Positions 17,225 through 26,370 are shown, counted from the stretch's first letter. The stretch is 64,000 nt of DNA from DATEDA01 sp963820965 (GCA_963820965.1 CAWGCC010000015.1:1-64000), one strand, 5' to 3'. Numbers and translations are program-made. Notes: generated from the sequence alone by a model not told the origin.

Positions 17225-17461
17225 TCAGGCCTTGGTGCTCGACTCCTTCTTGACCTCGCCCTCGATGGTCTGGCCCGACACCTGCGGTGGCGTGCCACCG
17301 CCGCCCGGCGCGCTTTCGGCCGCGCCGCCCTTGATGCCGTCCTTGAACCCCTTCACCGCATTGCCGAGGTCCGAGCCGATGTTGCGCAGCTTCTTCGTGC
17401 CGAACACGAGCACGATGATGAGCAGCACGATGAGCCAATGCCAGATACTGAAGGATCCCAT
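17225..17461 (-). CDS. tatA: Twin-arginine translocase subunit TatA
   Basis: Pore-forming Tat subunit, 78 aa. The helix IWHWLIVLLIIVLVFGTKKLRNIGSDLG with FGTKKL is diagnostic, followed by an amphipathic helix and a Gly-rich tail. First of tatABC, 14 bases after hinT. Confidence 0.97.
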   Translation of the reverse strand: MGSFSIWHWLIVLLIIVLVFGTKKLRNIGSDLGNAVKGFKDGIKGGAAESAPGGGGTPPQVSGQTIEGEVKKESSTKA

Positions 17462-17475
17462 GGCGATTCCCTTGC

Positions 17476-17838
17476 TTACCGTCTGACGATCATCGGCCCG
17501 AGGGGCTGAGGACCGCCGATCACATGGATATGGAGATGATACACCTCCTGCCCGCCGACTCGTCCGGTGTTGACGATCGTCCGGAAGCCGTCGGTCGCCC
17601 CCTGCTCACGGGCGATCCGGCCGGTGAGCCCGAGCAGGCGTCCGAGGAGCGGCGCATGGCCCGCCTCGACCTCGTATAGCGAAGCGACGTGCAGCTTCGG
17701 AACGAGGAGGACGTGTACCGGCGCGGCCGGGCGGACGTCCTTGAACGCCAGGGCCTCGTCGTCCTCGTAGACCTTCTGCGACGGAATCTCGCCGCGAATG
17801 ATCCTGCAGAAGATGCAGCTCTCGGTGCCGTCGGACAT
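17476..17838 (-). CDS. Histidine triad (HIT) nucleotide-binding protein, HinT-like
   Basis: Purine nucleoside phosphoramidase family, 120 aa. The triad H101-x-H103-x-H105 sits in YHLHIHVIGG, and the zinc-type CIFCRI opens the protein. It lies between hisE and tatA, the typical beta-proteobacterial order. Confidence 0.95.
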   Translation of the reverse strand: MSDGTESCIFCRIIRGEIPSQKVYEDDEALAFKDVRPAAPVHVLLVPKLHVASLYEVEAGHAPLLGRLLGLTGRIAREQGATDGFRTIVNTGRVGGQEVYHLHIHVIGGPQPLGPMIVRR

Positions 17839-17844
17839 GGCGAG

Positions 17845-18189
17845 TTACTCCTTCTCCGCCTCGATGCGGATCCCGTCGCTGCGCGAGGCCTTCTCGTCGA
17901 TCCCCGAGATCCCCTCGCGCCGCCGCAGCTCCGCGAGCACGTCGTGCGGACCGAGACCGTAGTAGGCGAGCGCGACCAGGCAGTGGAACCAGAGATCCGC
18001 CATCTCGCCGACGATCCGCAGCCGGTCCCCGGACTTGCCGGCCATCACCGCCTCGGTCGCTTCCTCGCCGATCTTCTTGAGCACCGCGTCCTCGCCGCGC
18101 ACCAGAAGCCGCGCCACGTATGACCCGTGCGGGTCGCCGCCCTTGCGGCTCTCGATCGCTTCGGCCAGGCGTTCCAGAATGTCGCTCAT
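17845..18189 (-). CDS. hisE: Phosphoribosyl-ATP pyrophosphatase
   Basis: Removes pyrophosphate from PR-ATP, second step of histidine synthesis. 114 aa; MazG-like all-alpha fold with KKIGEEATEAVMAGK and ADLWFHCLVAL, carrying the metal-binding Glu/Asp residues. Its ATG overlaps the hisI stop (ATGA). HisE and HisI are separate proteins here, unlike the fused enterobacterial HisIE. Confidence 0.96.
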   Translation of the reverse strand: MSDILERLAEAIESRKGGDPHGSYVARLLVRGEDAVLKKIGEEATEAVMAGKSGDRLRIVGEMADLWFHCLVALAYYGLGPHDVLAELRRREGISGIDEKASRSDGIRIEAEKE

Positions 18190-18569
18190 TTTCGGTAGAT
18201 CTCCCGTGGGTCCTTCGCGACCGCCTCGACCGTCACCCAGCGCCCGTCGACGAGCTTCTGGAAGAAGCAGCTCGGCCGCCCGGTATGGCAGGCGATGCCA
18301 CCTGCCTGCTCAACCTTGAGCAGGACGACGTCGTTGTCGCAATCCATACGGATCTCCCGTACGCGCTGGATGTGGCCGGAGTCCTCGCCCTTGCGCCACA
18401 GCCGCTCGCGGGAGCGGGAGTAGTACACGGCCTCACCCGTCTCGGCGGTGCGCGCCAGCGCCGCGCGGTCCATCCAGGCGAACATGAGCACGCGCCCGCT
18501 GAGGACCTCCTGTGCCACGACCGGCACGAGGCCACGCTCGTCCCATCTCACCTCATCGAGCCAGCTCAC
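18186..18569 (-). CDS. hisI: Phosphoribosyl-AMP cyclohydrolase
   Basis: Zinc/magnesium enzyme opening the adenine ring of PR-AMP, third histidine step. Motifs: FAWMDRAAL, YYSRSRERLWRKGEDSGH, DCDNDVVLLKVEQ and GIACHTGRPSCFF, with the Asp and Cys metal ligands. Starts with GTG; the codon at 18569 overlaps the hisF stop as GTGA, and a second GTG lies directly upstream at 18572. 127 aa from the first choice. Confidence 0.95.
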   Translation of the reverse strand: MSWLDEVRWDERGLVPVVAQEVLSGRVLMFAWMDRAALARTAETGEAVYYSRSRERLWRKGEDSGHIQRVREIRMDCDNDVVLLKVEQAGGIACHTGRPSCFFQKLVDGRWVTVEAVAKDPREIYRK

Positions 18570-19324
18570 CACCGAACCTCGATCCCCCACGCGGCCATGA
18601 CCTCCTTCGCCTGTCGTATCGTGTACTCGCCGTAGTGAAAGATGCTCGCCGCGAGCACCGCGTCGGCCTTTCCCTCGATCACGCCGGCGGCGAGGTGGTC
18701 GAGATTGCCGGCTCCGCCGCTCGCGATGACCGGCACGTCCACCGCTTCGGCGACCGCGCGCGTGAGCGCAAGATCGAACCCTGCGCGGGTCCCGTCGCGA
18801 TCCATGCTCGTTAACAGGATCTCGCCCGCGCCGGCAGCCTGCATCCGGCGTGCCCACTCGACGGCATCGATCCCGGCGGGCTTCCGCCCGCCGTGGGTGA
18901 ACACTTCCCAACCGGCGCCCGCGCGCTTGGCGTCGATCGCGACCACGATGCACTGCGAGCCGAAGCGGCCAGCCGCCTCCTCGACGACCCCCGGGTTCTG
19001 GACCGCCGCAGTGTTGATGGACACCTTGTCGGCGCCGGCGTTCAACAGTCGCCGCACATCGGCAGCGCCCCGCACGCCGCCGCCGACCGTGAGCGGAATG
19101 AAGACCTGCGCCGCGACCGCCTCGACGACGTGGACGATGGTGTCGCGCTCGTCGGAGCTGGCAGTGATGTCGAGGAACGCGAGCTCGTCCGCGCCCTGAT
19201 CGTCGTAGCGCCGCGCGATCTCGACCGGGTCGCCGGCGTCGCGGAGGTTGACGAAGTTCACTCCCTTCACGACCCGGCCGGCGGTGACGTCGAGGCAGGG
19301 AATGATGCGCTTCGCGAGGGCCAT
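18566..19324 (-). CDS. hisF: Imidazole glycerol phosphate synthase cyclase subunit
   Basis: TIM-barrel half of IGP synthase, 252 aa. It opens MALAKRIIPCLDVTAGRVVKG; the catalytic Asp residues are in CLDV and in SMDRDGTRAGFD. ATG 19324 matches the family start, although the frame is open 45 bases further upstream. It works with HisH, encoded two genes upstream. Confidence 0.97.
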   Translation of the reverse strand: MALAKRIIPCLDVTAGRVVKGVNFVNLRDAGDPVEIARRYDDQGADELAFLDITASSDERDTIVHVVEAVAAQVFIPLTVGGGVRGAADVRRLLNAGADKVSINTAAVQNPGVVEEAAGRFGSQCIVVAIDAKRAGAGWEVFTHGGRKPAGIDAVEWARRMQAAGAGEILLTSMDRDGTRAGFDLALTRAVAEAVDVPVIASGGAGNLDHLAAGVIEGKADAVLAASIFHYGEYTIRQAKEVMAAWGIEVRW

Positions 19325-19387
19325 GGGATCGGTTGCGGATGATGGACGACGGGTAGCCCGACCGGTCACCCGCTGTCCACTACTGAA

Positions 19388-20143
19388 TCACCCGTTGCCC
19401 TTCGCTTCGCTGAGCTTGTCGGCTTCTGCCTGCGCCTGCTTGAAGTCGATCGTTCCCTGGTACAGCGCCCGGCCGGTGATCACGCCCATGATGCCCTCGG
19501 CCTCGATCTCGCACAGGGCCTTCACGTCCTTGATGTCGATGAGCCCGCCGCTGGCGATCACCGGTGTCCGCAGCTCGCGCGCGAGGCGCACGGTCGCCTC
19601 CACGTTCACGCCGGTCAGCATGCCGTCGCGCCCGATGTCGGTGTAGATCACGGCCTCGACGCCGTACTCCTCGAACTTCTTCGCCAGGTCGATCACATCG
19701 TGGCCGGTGAGCTTCGACCAGCCCTCGACCGCCACCTTGCCGTCCTTGGCGTCGAGTCCGACGATGACGTGTCCCGCGAACGCGGTGCAGGCGTCCGAGA
19801 CGAAACCGGGGTTCTTGACCGCCGCCGTCCCGACGATGATGTAGGCCACGCCGTAGTCGAGATACTTCTCGATCGTGTCGAGGTCGCGGATGCCGCCGCC
19901 GAGCTGGATCGGCATGTCGGCGCCTACCGCGTTGACGATCTCGCGGATCACACCTTCGTTCTTGGGCCGCCCGGCCGCCGCGCCGTTCAGGTCGACGACG
20001 TGCAGCCGGCGAGCGCCCTGCGCGAGCCAGTGTTTCGCCATCCCGACGGGGTCGTCGGAATAAACGGTCGCGTCCTTCATCTCGCCCTGCTTCAGGCGGA
20101 CGCAGCGGCCGTCCTTGAGATCGATCGCCGGGATGATGACCAT
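19388..20143 (-). CDS. hisA: ProFAR isomerase
   Basis: TIM-barrel isomerase (fourth histidine step), 251 aa. Start MVIIPAIDLKDGRCVRL with catalytic Asp8; the second catalytic Asp is in YTDIGRDGMLTG. Phosphate sites are GGGIRD and ASGGL. ATG 20143 fits the family N-terminus. Confidence 0.97.
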   Translation of the reverse strand: MVIIPAIDLKDGRCVRLKQGEMKDATVYSDDPVGMAKHWLAQGARRLHVVDLNGAAAGRPKNEGVIREIVNAVGADMPIQLGGGIRDLDTIEKYLDYGVAYIIVGTAAVKNPGFVSDACTAFAGHVIVGLDAKDGKVAVEGWSKLTGHDVIDLAKKFEEYGVEAVIYTDIGRDGMLTGVNVEATVRLARELRTPVIASGGLIDIKDVKALCEIEAEGIMGVITGRALYQGTIDFKQAQAEADKLSEAKGNG

Positions 20144-20216
20144 CGCGGGGCGGTGGCGGTAGGCGGGGTTTGGCAGTACGGGGTACGGCGCCGGTGCGCC
20201 GCCGAGGATCGGGCGC

Positions 20217-20855
20217 TCAGGGCTTCCAGGAAACGAAGTTTGCGAGAAGCTGCAATCCTGCGGAGTGGCTCTTTTCCGGGTGGAACTGTACCGCGAAAAT
20301 GCTATCGCGCGCCACCGCACACGTAAAGGGGAGGCCGTACTCCGCGTGCCCGCTTTCGAGACCGGCTTCCGCGGGCGTGAAAAAGTAGCTGTGGCAGAAA
20401 TAGAAGCGCTCGCCGTCGTCGATCCCCCGCCAGAGCGCGTGCGGGACCGTCTGGTGCACCCGGTTCCAGCCCATATGCGGCACCTTGAGCGGCCCGCCGG
20501 GCGCGGCGTGCAGGCGGTCGGGGGGAAACCGGACGACGCGCCCGCGAAACGTCCCCAGCCCCGGGGTGTCGCCCTCGGCGCTCCAATCGAACAGCATCTG
20601 GGCGCCGATGCAGATCCCGAGGAGCGGCTTCGCGCGCGCGGCGCGGACAACCGCCTCGCGGAGCCCTGCCCGCTCCAGCTCGCGCATGCAATCGGGCATA
20701 GCGCCCTGGCCAGGAAAGACGACGCGCTCCGCCGCTTCGACCGTCGCGGCGTCGGACGTGACCCGGACCTGCCGGTCGCCGGCGACGTGCTCGATCGCCT
20801 TCGACACCGAACGCAGGTTGCCCATGCCGTAGTCGACGACTGCGATGTGCGTCAT
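20217..20855 (-). CDS. hisH: Imidazole glycerol phosphate synthase glutamine amidotransferase subunit
   Basis: Glutaminase half of IGP synthase, 212 aa, class I amidotransferase. The triad is C82 (LLGICIGAQ), H192 and E194 (VQFHPEKSH). It opens MTHIAVVDYGMGNLRSV, which fixes the start at 20855. It supplies ammonia to HisF. Confidence 0.97.
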   Translation of the reverse strand: MTHIAVVDYGMGNLRSVSKAIEHVAGDRQVRVTSDAATVEAAERVVFPGQGAMPDCMRELERAGLREAVVRAARAKPLLGICIGAQMLFDWSAEGDTPGLGTFRGRVVRFPPDRLHAAPGGPLKVPHMGWNRVHQTVPHALWRGIDDGERFYFCHSYFFTPAEAGLESGHAEYGLPFTCAVARDSIFAVQFHPEKSHSAGLQLLANFVSWKP

Positions 20856-20871
20856 GGCGAGAAGACCCGCT

Positions 20872-21459
20872 TCAGAGGCTTCCCTTCGTCGAAGGCACGG
20901 TGCCGCGGGCGCGGGGGTCGGGCTCGACCGCCATCCGCAACGCGCGCGCAAACGCCTTGAACGCCGTTTCCGCCTGGTGATGGGCGTTGGATCCGCGCAG
21001 GTTGTCGATGTGCAGCGTTACCTGCGCGTGATTCACGAAGCCCTGGAAGAACTCGTGCACGAGGTCGACGTCGAACTCGCCGATCCGCGCGCGCACGAAC
21101 GCGATGTGGAACTCCATGCCCGGCCGCCCGGAAAAGTCGATCACCGCGCGCGAGAGCGCCTCGTCGAGAGGAACGTAGGCGTGGCCGAACCGGCGGATGC
21201 CCTTCTTGTCGCCAACCGCCTTCGCGACCGCCTGTCCGATCGTGATCCCGATATCCTCAACGGTATGGTGGGCGTCGATGTGGAGGTCGCCCTTCGCCTC
21301 GACGTCGAGATCGATCAGGCCATGGCGCGCCACCTGATCGAGCATGTGGTCGAGGAACGGCACGCCGGTGGCGAGCTTCGCGCTTCCGGTGCCGTCGAGA
21401 TTCACCGCGACACGGATCTCGGTCTCGGCGGTCTTGCGCGTCACCGCGCCGCTTCTCAT
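20872..21459 (-). CDS. hisB: Imidazoleglycerol-phosphate dehydratase
   Basis: Manganese enzyme of 195 aa, monofunctional (no HisN phosphatase domain). Metal-binding repeats: FLDHMLDQVARHG, DAHHTVEDIGITIG, HEFFQGFVNHAQ and SNAHHQAETAFKA. Its ATG overlaps the hisC stop (ATGA). Confidence 0.97.
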   Translation of the reverse strand: MRSGAVTRKTAETEIRVAVNLDGTGSAKLATGVPFLDHMLDQVARHGLIDLDVEAKGDLHIDAHHTVEDIGITIGQAVAKAVGDKKGIRRFGHAYVPLDEALSRAVIDFSGRPGMEFHIAFVRARIGEFDVDLVHEFFQGFVNHAQVTLHIDNLRGSNAHHQAETAFKAFARALRMAVEPDPRARGTVPSTKGSL

Positions 21460-22538
21460 ACGCTCTCCGCTAGGGCAGCAAGGGCGAGCTCGTTCTCGCC
21501 GGGCGTGCCCACGGTGAGGCGCAGGCAATTGACGAGCAGCGGATGGCTGCCGTGAAGGTTCCGAACGAGGATGTTGTGCGCCCTCAGCCGGGCATCGACG
21601 GCGGCGGCATCGCGCACGCGGACCAGGATGAAGTTCGCGTCGCTCGGGAACGCCTCGACGCCCTTCAGGTCCGCGAGCCGATCGAACATCGCCGCTCGCT
21701 CGCTCTTGATGCGTTCCGCCTGGCCGTGCAGGACGCCGATATGCGCAAGGAGCCGCTCGGCGACGTGCTGCGCGATCACGCTCACGTTGTACGGCGGCCG
21801 CACCTTGTCGAGCTCCCGGATCCATTCGGGGCGCGCCGCGGCGTAGCCGAGACGCACGCCCGCGAGCCCGAGCTTCGACACCGTGCGCATCACCATCAGG
21901 TTCGGGAACTCGCCGAGCCGGGTCATGAACGTCTTCCCGGCGAACGCGTGATAGGCCTCGTCGAGCACCACGAGACCCGACGCCGCGGCGAGGATCGCCT
22001 CCACCGCCCTCTCCGGGAAGAGGTTCCCGGTCGGGTTGTTCGGGTACGCAAGGAAGACGACTGCCGGCCGGTGCTCCCCGATCGCGGCGAGGAATCGCGC
22101 GGGATCGAGCGTGAAGTCGGCGTTGAGCGGCACGCCGGCGTAGCGCATGCGCGCGATCACGGCGTTCATCCGGTACATCGCGAACGACGGCTCGGGGGCG
22201 AGGAGCACCGCACCCGGCCGCGCGAGCGCGTGGGCGACGAACTGAATGATCTCGTCCGAGCCGTTGCCGATGAGGAGCCCGTGCTCGTCGCCGATGCCGA
22301 AGGTCGACCGGAGCCGCGCCGCCAGCTCCGGCGCGGCCGGATCCGGGTAGCGGTTGATCGGCAGCGTCGACACCAGCCGGCCGAGCTCTTCACGCAGCCG
22401 CTCGGGCAGGCGGTACGGGTTCTCCATCGCGTCGAGCTTGATCATGCCGGTCGCGGGCGCGACGTGGTAGGCCTTGAGCGACAGGATCTCTTCGCGCACG
22501 AGGTCGCCGGGCCCCAGCTTCACCGGGTCGCGCTTCAC
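21456..22538 (-). CDS. hisC: Histidinol-phosphate aminotransferase
   Basis: PLP-dependent class I/II aminotransferase, 360 aa. Visible: NPYRLPE, YPNNPTGNLF, VLDEAYHAF (PLP-binding Asp and Tyr), the Schiff-base Lys in TVSKLGLAGVRLGY, and the substrate Arg in CLRLTVG. Starts with GTG overlapping the hisD stop (GTGA). Confidence 0.97.
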   Translation of the reverse strand: MKRDPVKLGPGDLVREEILSLKAYHVAPATGMIKLDAMENPYRLPERLREELGRLVSTLPINRYPDPAAPELAARLRSTFGIGDEHGLLIGNGSDEIIQFVAHALARPGAVLLAPEPSFAMYRMNAVIARMRYAGVPLNADFTLDPARFLAAIGEHRPAVVFLAYPNNPTGNLFPERAVEAILAAASGLVVLDEAYHAFAGKTFMTRLGEFPNLMVMRTVSKLGLAGVRLGYAAARPEWIRELDKVRPPYNVSVIAQHVAERLLAHIGVLHGQAERIKSERAAMFDRLADLKGVEAFPSDANFILVRVRDAAAVDARLRAHNILVRNLHGSHPLLVNCLRLTVGTPGENELALAALAESV

Positions 22539-23842
22539 GATTCGGTCTCCAGACGTAGCTCCGCCGACCGTGCGTGCGCGGCGAGCCCTTCGCCGCGAGC
22601 GAGCGCCGCCGCGATGCGACCGAGCGAGCGGGCGCCCTCACGCGACACGTTCACGATGCTCGAGCGCTTCTGGAAATCGTAGACGCCGAGCGGCGACGAA
22701 AAGCGCGCCGTCCGCGACGTCGGCAGCACGTGGTTCGGACCCGCGCAGTAGTCGCCGAGCGCTTCCGAGCTGTAGCGGCCGATGAAGATCGCGCCGGCGT
22801 GGCGGATCCGGTCGAGCCATTTCTCGGCCTGCGCGACCGAGAGCTCGAGGTGCTCGGGCGCGATGCGGTTCGCGATCTCGCATGCCTCCTCGAGATCGCG
22901 CACGAGCACGAGCGCACCGCGATTTGCAAGCGCAGCCCGGATCACGTCCCGGCGCGGCATCGCCGCGAGCTGGCGGTCGATACTCGCCGCGACGCGGTCG
23001 ATGAACCCCGCGTCCGGCGACAGCAAGATGGCCTGCGCGACCTCGTCGTGCTCGGCCTGGGAGAATAGATCCATCGCAATCCAGTCGGGATCGGTCGAGC
23101 CGTCGCAGATCACCAGGATCTCGGAAGGCCCGGCGACCATGTCGATCCCGACCGTGCCGAACACGCGGCGCTTCGCAGCGGCGACGTAGGCGTTCCCCGG
23201 ACCGACGATCTTGTCGACGGCAGGAATGATCGCGGTGCCGTACGCGAGCGCGGCGACGGCCTGCGCGCCGCCGATCGCGAAGACGCGATCCACCCCGGCA
23301 AGGCTCGCGGCGGCAAGCACCAAGAGGCTCCGTTCCCCGTCCGGCGTCGGCACGCACATGACGAGCTCGCCGACGCCGGCGACTTTCGCCGGCAGCGCAT
23401 TCATCAGGACCGAGGACGGATAAGCTGCCTTGCCGCCCGGAACGTAGAGCCCGACGCGATCGAGCGGCGTCACGCGCTGACCGAGCACCGTGCCGTCGGC
23501 TTCGGTGTAGGTCCAGGACTCGGCGCGCTGGCGCTCATGGTAGCCGCGGATCCGCGCGGCCGCCGCCGCGAGCGCGTCCCGTACCCCCGGGTCGAGACCT
23601 GCGAGCGCGCGGTCGCGCTCGGCCGCCGGGATCTCGAGCTCCGCCACGCTCGCGGCGTCGACGCGATCGAAGCGGCGCGTGTAGGCGAGCACCGCCGCGT
23701 CACCGCGGTCACGAACGTCGGCGACGATCGCGGCGACGGCGCGCTCGACCGCCTCGTCCTGCGACGCTTCGAGGCAGGTAAGCGCCGCGAGCCTGCGATC
23801 GAAGTCGGGCTCGCAGGTGGAGAGGCGCGCGATATCAGGCAT
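22535..23842 (-). CDS. hisD: Histidinol dehydrogenase
   Basis: Zinc-dependent, NAD-linked four-electron enzyme for the last two histidine steps, 435 aa. Motifs: VPGGKAAYPSSVLM, IGGAQAVAALAYGT, DKIVGPGNAYVAAAKR, AGPSEILVI, SQAEHDE and the catalytic EHLEL and FIGRYSSEALGDYCAGPNHVLPT blocks. Overlaps hisG by 8 bases. Confidence 0.97.
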   Translation of the reverse strand: MPDIARLSTCEPDFDRRLAALTCLEASQDEAVERAVAAIVADVRDRGDAAVLAYTRRFDRVDAASVAELEIPAAERDRALAGLDPGVRDALAAAAARIRGYHERQRAESWTYTEADGTVLGQRVTPLDRVGLYVPGGKAAYPSSVLMNALPAKVAGVGELVMCVPTPDGERSLLVLAAASLAGVDRVFAIGGAQAVAALAYGTAIIPAVDKIVGPGNAYVAAAKRRVFGTVGIDMVAGPSEILVICDGSTDPDWIAMDLFSQAEHDEVAQAILLSPDAGFIDRVAASIDRQLAAMPRRDVIRAALANRGALVLVRDLEEACEIANRIAPEHLELSVAQAEKWLDRIRHAGAIFIGRYSSEALGDYCAGPNHVLPTSRTARFSSPLGVYDFQKRSSIVNVSREGARSLGRIAAALARGEGLAAHARSAELRLETES

Positions 23843-24485
23843 GTGCGGCCACCGCCGCCTCGAATGCCTCGATCAGCGGCTGCACGCGCTCGCGCTTCAG
23901 CTTGAGCGCCGCCTGGTTGACGATCAGGCGGCTCGATATCGGCATGATGTCCTCGACCGCGCGCAGCGCGTTCGCACGCAGCGTATTGCCGCTGGCGACG
24001 AGGTCGACGATCGCGTCGGCGAGCCCGGTGAGCGGCGCGAGCTCCATCGACCCGTAAAGTCTGATGAGGTCCACGTGCACGCCCTTCGCGGCGAAGTGCT
24101 CGCGGGCCACGCGCAGATACTTGGTCGCGACACGCAGCCGCGCGCCCTGGCGCACCGCGTGCGCGTAGTCGAAGCCCTCCGGCACGGCCACCACCATCCG
24201 GCACGCGGCGATCCTGAGGTCGAGCGGCTGATAGAGCCCGGCGCCGCCGTGCTCGTAGAGCACGTCCTTGCCGGCGACGCCGAGGTCGGCGGCGCCGTAC
24301 TGCACGTAGGTCGGCGTGTCGGACGCGCGCACGAACACGAGCCGCACGTCGGGGCGGCGCGTGGGGACGATGAGCCTGCGCGAGGTTTCCGGGTCTTCGG
24401 CGGGCGCAATGCCCGCGGCCTCGAGCAGCGGGAGCGTTTCGTCGAAGATCCGGCCCAGGGAGAGCGCGAGCGTGATGCCGGCCAC
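23835..24485 (-). CDS. hisG: ATP phosphoribosyltransferase, short form
   Basis: First, feedback-controlled step of histidine synthesis. 216 aa, so it is the short HisG type lacking the C-terminal regulatory domain. Motifs: GRIFDETLPLLE, ADLGVAGKDVL, and the PRPP loop GLADAIVDLVASGNTL. Short HisG normally works with HisZ, which is not in this window. Start GTG 24485 begins with VAGITLALSLGRI. Confidence 0.95.
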   Translation of the reverse strand: MAGITLALSLGRIFDETLPLLEAAGIAPAEDPETSRRLIVPTRRPDVRLVFVRASDTPTYVQYGAADLGVAGKDVLYEHGGAGLYQPLDLRIAACRMVVAVPEGFDYAHAVRQGARLRVATKYLRVAREHFAAKGVHVDLIRLYGSMELAPLTGLADAIVDLVASGNTLRANALRAVEDIMPISSRLIVNQAALKLKRERVQPLIEAFEAAVAAHA

Positions 24486-24542
24486 AGGGCTCTGGATTTG
24501 TTCTGCAAAGCCCCGATTCTAAAGGAAAACCAGAGCCGCTCC

Positions 24543-25793
24543 CTACTTGACCCGCCGGATGCGCGCGCCCAGGCCGGCGAGCTTCGCCTCCATCGCCTCG
24601 TAGCCGCGGTCGAGATGGTAGATGCGGTCGACGACGGTCTCGCCTTCGGCGATGAGCCCGGCGATCACGAGGCTCGCCGAGGCGCGGAGATCAGTCGCCA
24701 TGACGGTGGCGCCCTGGAGGCGCCCCACCCCGCGCACGATCGCCGTGTTGCCCGCGGTCTCGATGTCGGCGCCGAGGCGCGCGAGCTCGAGCGCGTGCAT
24801 GAAACGGTTCTCGAAGATGTTCTCGGTGATCGTCGCGACCCCCTCGGCGACCGCATCGAGCGCCATCAGCTGCGCCTGCATGTCGGTCGGAAAGCCGGGG
24901 TGCGGCGCGGTGTGAACGTCGACGCTGCGCGGGGCACGTGGCATCTCGAGGCGGATCGTTCCCGCGCTCGCCTCGATCTCGGCGCCCGCTTCGCGAAGCT
25001 TCGCGATCACCGCCCCGAGTAGCCCCGAATCGGCATCGCGCAGCGTCACTGCGCCGCGCGTCGCCGCGGCCGCCGCGAGGTAGGTACCGGTCTCGATACG
25101 GTCGGGCATGATCCGGTGGACGGCACCTCCGAGCCGCTCGACCCCTTCGATCGTTATGACGTCGCTCCCGGCGCCGGTCACGCGCGCGCCCATGGCGTTG
25201 AGGCAGTTCGCCAGGTCGACGACTTCGGGCTCGCGCGCCGCGTTCCCGAGCACCGTCGTGCCATCGGCGAGCGTCGCGGCCATCATCAGATTCTCGGTGC
25301 CGGTAACCGTGACTAGATCCATCTCGTACCGCGCGCCTGTCAGGCGCGACGCGCGGGCGTGGATATATCCCTGCTCGACGGTGATGGCGGCACCGAGGGC
25401 TTCGAGCCCGCGGATGTGCTGGTCGACCGGACGCAGACCGATTGCGCAGCCGCCGGGCAGCGACACCCGCGCCTCGCCGCCGCGCGCGACGAGCGGCCCC
25501 AGCACGAGGATCGATGCGCGCATCGTCTTCACAAGCTCATAGGGGGCGAGCGGCCGGTCGATGCGGCGGGCCGCGAGCAGCACCGCGTCGCCGTCGCGCT
25601 CGACCGCCACGCCGATCTGCGCGAGGAGCTCCATCATCGTCCGCACGTCGCGCAGTCGCGGGACGTTGGTGAGCCGCAATGGCGTCGACGAAAGCAGCGC
25701 CGCACACATCAGCGGCAGCGCCGCGTTCTTGGCGCCCGAAACGCGGGTCTCGCCGCGCAGCGGCACGCCGCCCTGGATCGCTAGCTTGTCCAC
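24543..25793 (-). CDS. murA: UDP-N-acetylglucosamine 1-carboxyvinyltransferase
   Basis: First committed enzyme of peptidoglycan synthesis, fosfomycin target, 416 aa. Catalytic Cys116 is in GGCAIGLRP; Lys22 and Asn23 are in SGAKNAALP. I chose GTG 25793 because it yields MDKLAIQGG, which aligns with the Escherichia coli start MDKFRVQG. An in-frame GTG at 25814 abuts a strong hairpin. The gene sits between ibaG and hisG, the standard order. Confidence 0.95.
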   Translation of the reverse strand: MDKLAIQGGVPLRGETRVSGAKNAALPLMCAALLSSTPLRLTNVPRLRDVRTMMELLAQIGVAVERDGDAVLLAARRIDRPLAPYELVKTMRASILVLGPLVARGGEARVSLPGGCAIGLRPVDQHIRGLEALGAAITVEQGYIHARASRLTGARYEMDLVTVTGTENLMMAATLADGTTVLGNAAREPEVVDLANCLNAMGARVTGAGSDVITIEGVERLGGAVHRIMPDRIETGTYLAAAAATRGAVTLRDADSGLLGAVIAKLREAGAEIEASAGTIRLEMPRAPRSVDVHTAPHPGFPTDMQAQLMALDAVAEGVATITENIFENRFMHALELARLGADIETAGNTAIVRGVGRLQGATVMATDLRASASLVIAGLIAEGETVVDRIYHLDRGYEAMEAKLAGLGARIRRVK

Positions 25794-25813
25794 GCGAAGC
25801 TCGGTGGGAGGCA

Positions 25814-25834
25814 CCCGGCGGAGTATCCGCCGGG
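25814..25834. repeat. 9-bp hairpin just upstream of murA
   Basis: CCCGGCGGA-GTA-TCCGCCGGG, a perfect stem between ibaG and murA, with an AAAAAG stretch on the ibaG side. It could shape the murA leader or weaken read-through. Confidence 0.45.
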
Positions 25835-25865
25835 AATCTGGCGAAAAAGAGGCATCGGTCGCTAC

Positions 25866-26105
25866 CTACGCGCGCGTCGCCCAGTCCTCGGGCGTGTAGG
25901 TCTGCATCGACAGCGCGTGGATCTCCTCGCGCATCCGGTCGCCCAGCGCCCGGTAGACGAGCTGATGCTGCTGCACGCGGCTCTTGCCGCGGAACGCCGG
26001 ACTGACGATGACCACCTCGAAATGATGCCCGTCGCCCGCGACCTCGACGCGATCGCAGGCAAGACCCCGCTCGATGTACCGCTTTACGTCCTCGGGACGG
26101 ACCAT
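25866..26105 (-). CDS. BolA/IbaG family iron-sulfur metabolism regulator
   Basis: A 79-aa BolA-like protein; HHFEVVIVSPAFRGKSRVQQHQLVY carries the conserved His and helix of the family. IbaG-type proteins pair with monothiol glutaredoxins in iron-sulfur cluster handling. ATG 26105 with GGAG eight bases upstream is preferred over GTG 26114. Confidence 0.9.
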   Translation of the reverse strand: MVRPEDVKRYIERGLACDRVEVAGDGHHFEVVIVSPAFRGKSRVQQHQLVYRALGDRMREEIHALSMQTYTPEDWATRA

Positions 26106-26118
26106 GTGGGCCACTCCT

Positions 26119-26340
26119 TCAATACCTCAGGCGGTAGCCCGCCCTGAGCAACGCGAGTGTAATCGCCGTGAGCCCCGCCAGGAACACCCCGGCGACGCCA
26201 AGACTCAACACCGGATCGACGTCCGAGACGCCGATGAAGCCGTAGCGGAAGCCGTCGATCATGTAGAAGAACGGGTTGAGGTGCGAGACCCGCTGCCAGA
26301 AACCGGGCAACGAGTGGATCGAATAGAACCCGCCGGCAAG
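26119..26340 (-). pseudogene. Remnant of an ABC-2 transporter permease (C-terminal ~70 residues only)
   Basis: The readable part (GGFYSIHSLPGFWQRVSHLNPFFYMIDGFRYGFIGVSDV and a last membrane helix) matches the C-terminus of YadH-type permeases. Upstream the frame loses homology near 26345 and runs straight into the mlaB stop at 26371. In other Betaproteobacteria an ATPase gene and a full permease gene lie between mlaB and ibaG. Here the ATPase and about three quarters of the permease are missing. Either a real deletion or an assembly collapse. Confidence 0.8.
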
Positions 26341-26370
26341 CGGCGACCGGCGGGGGCGTCGGCGCCTCGC

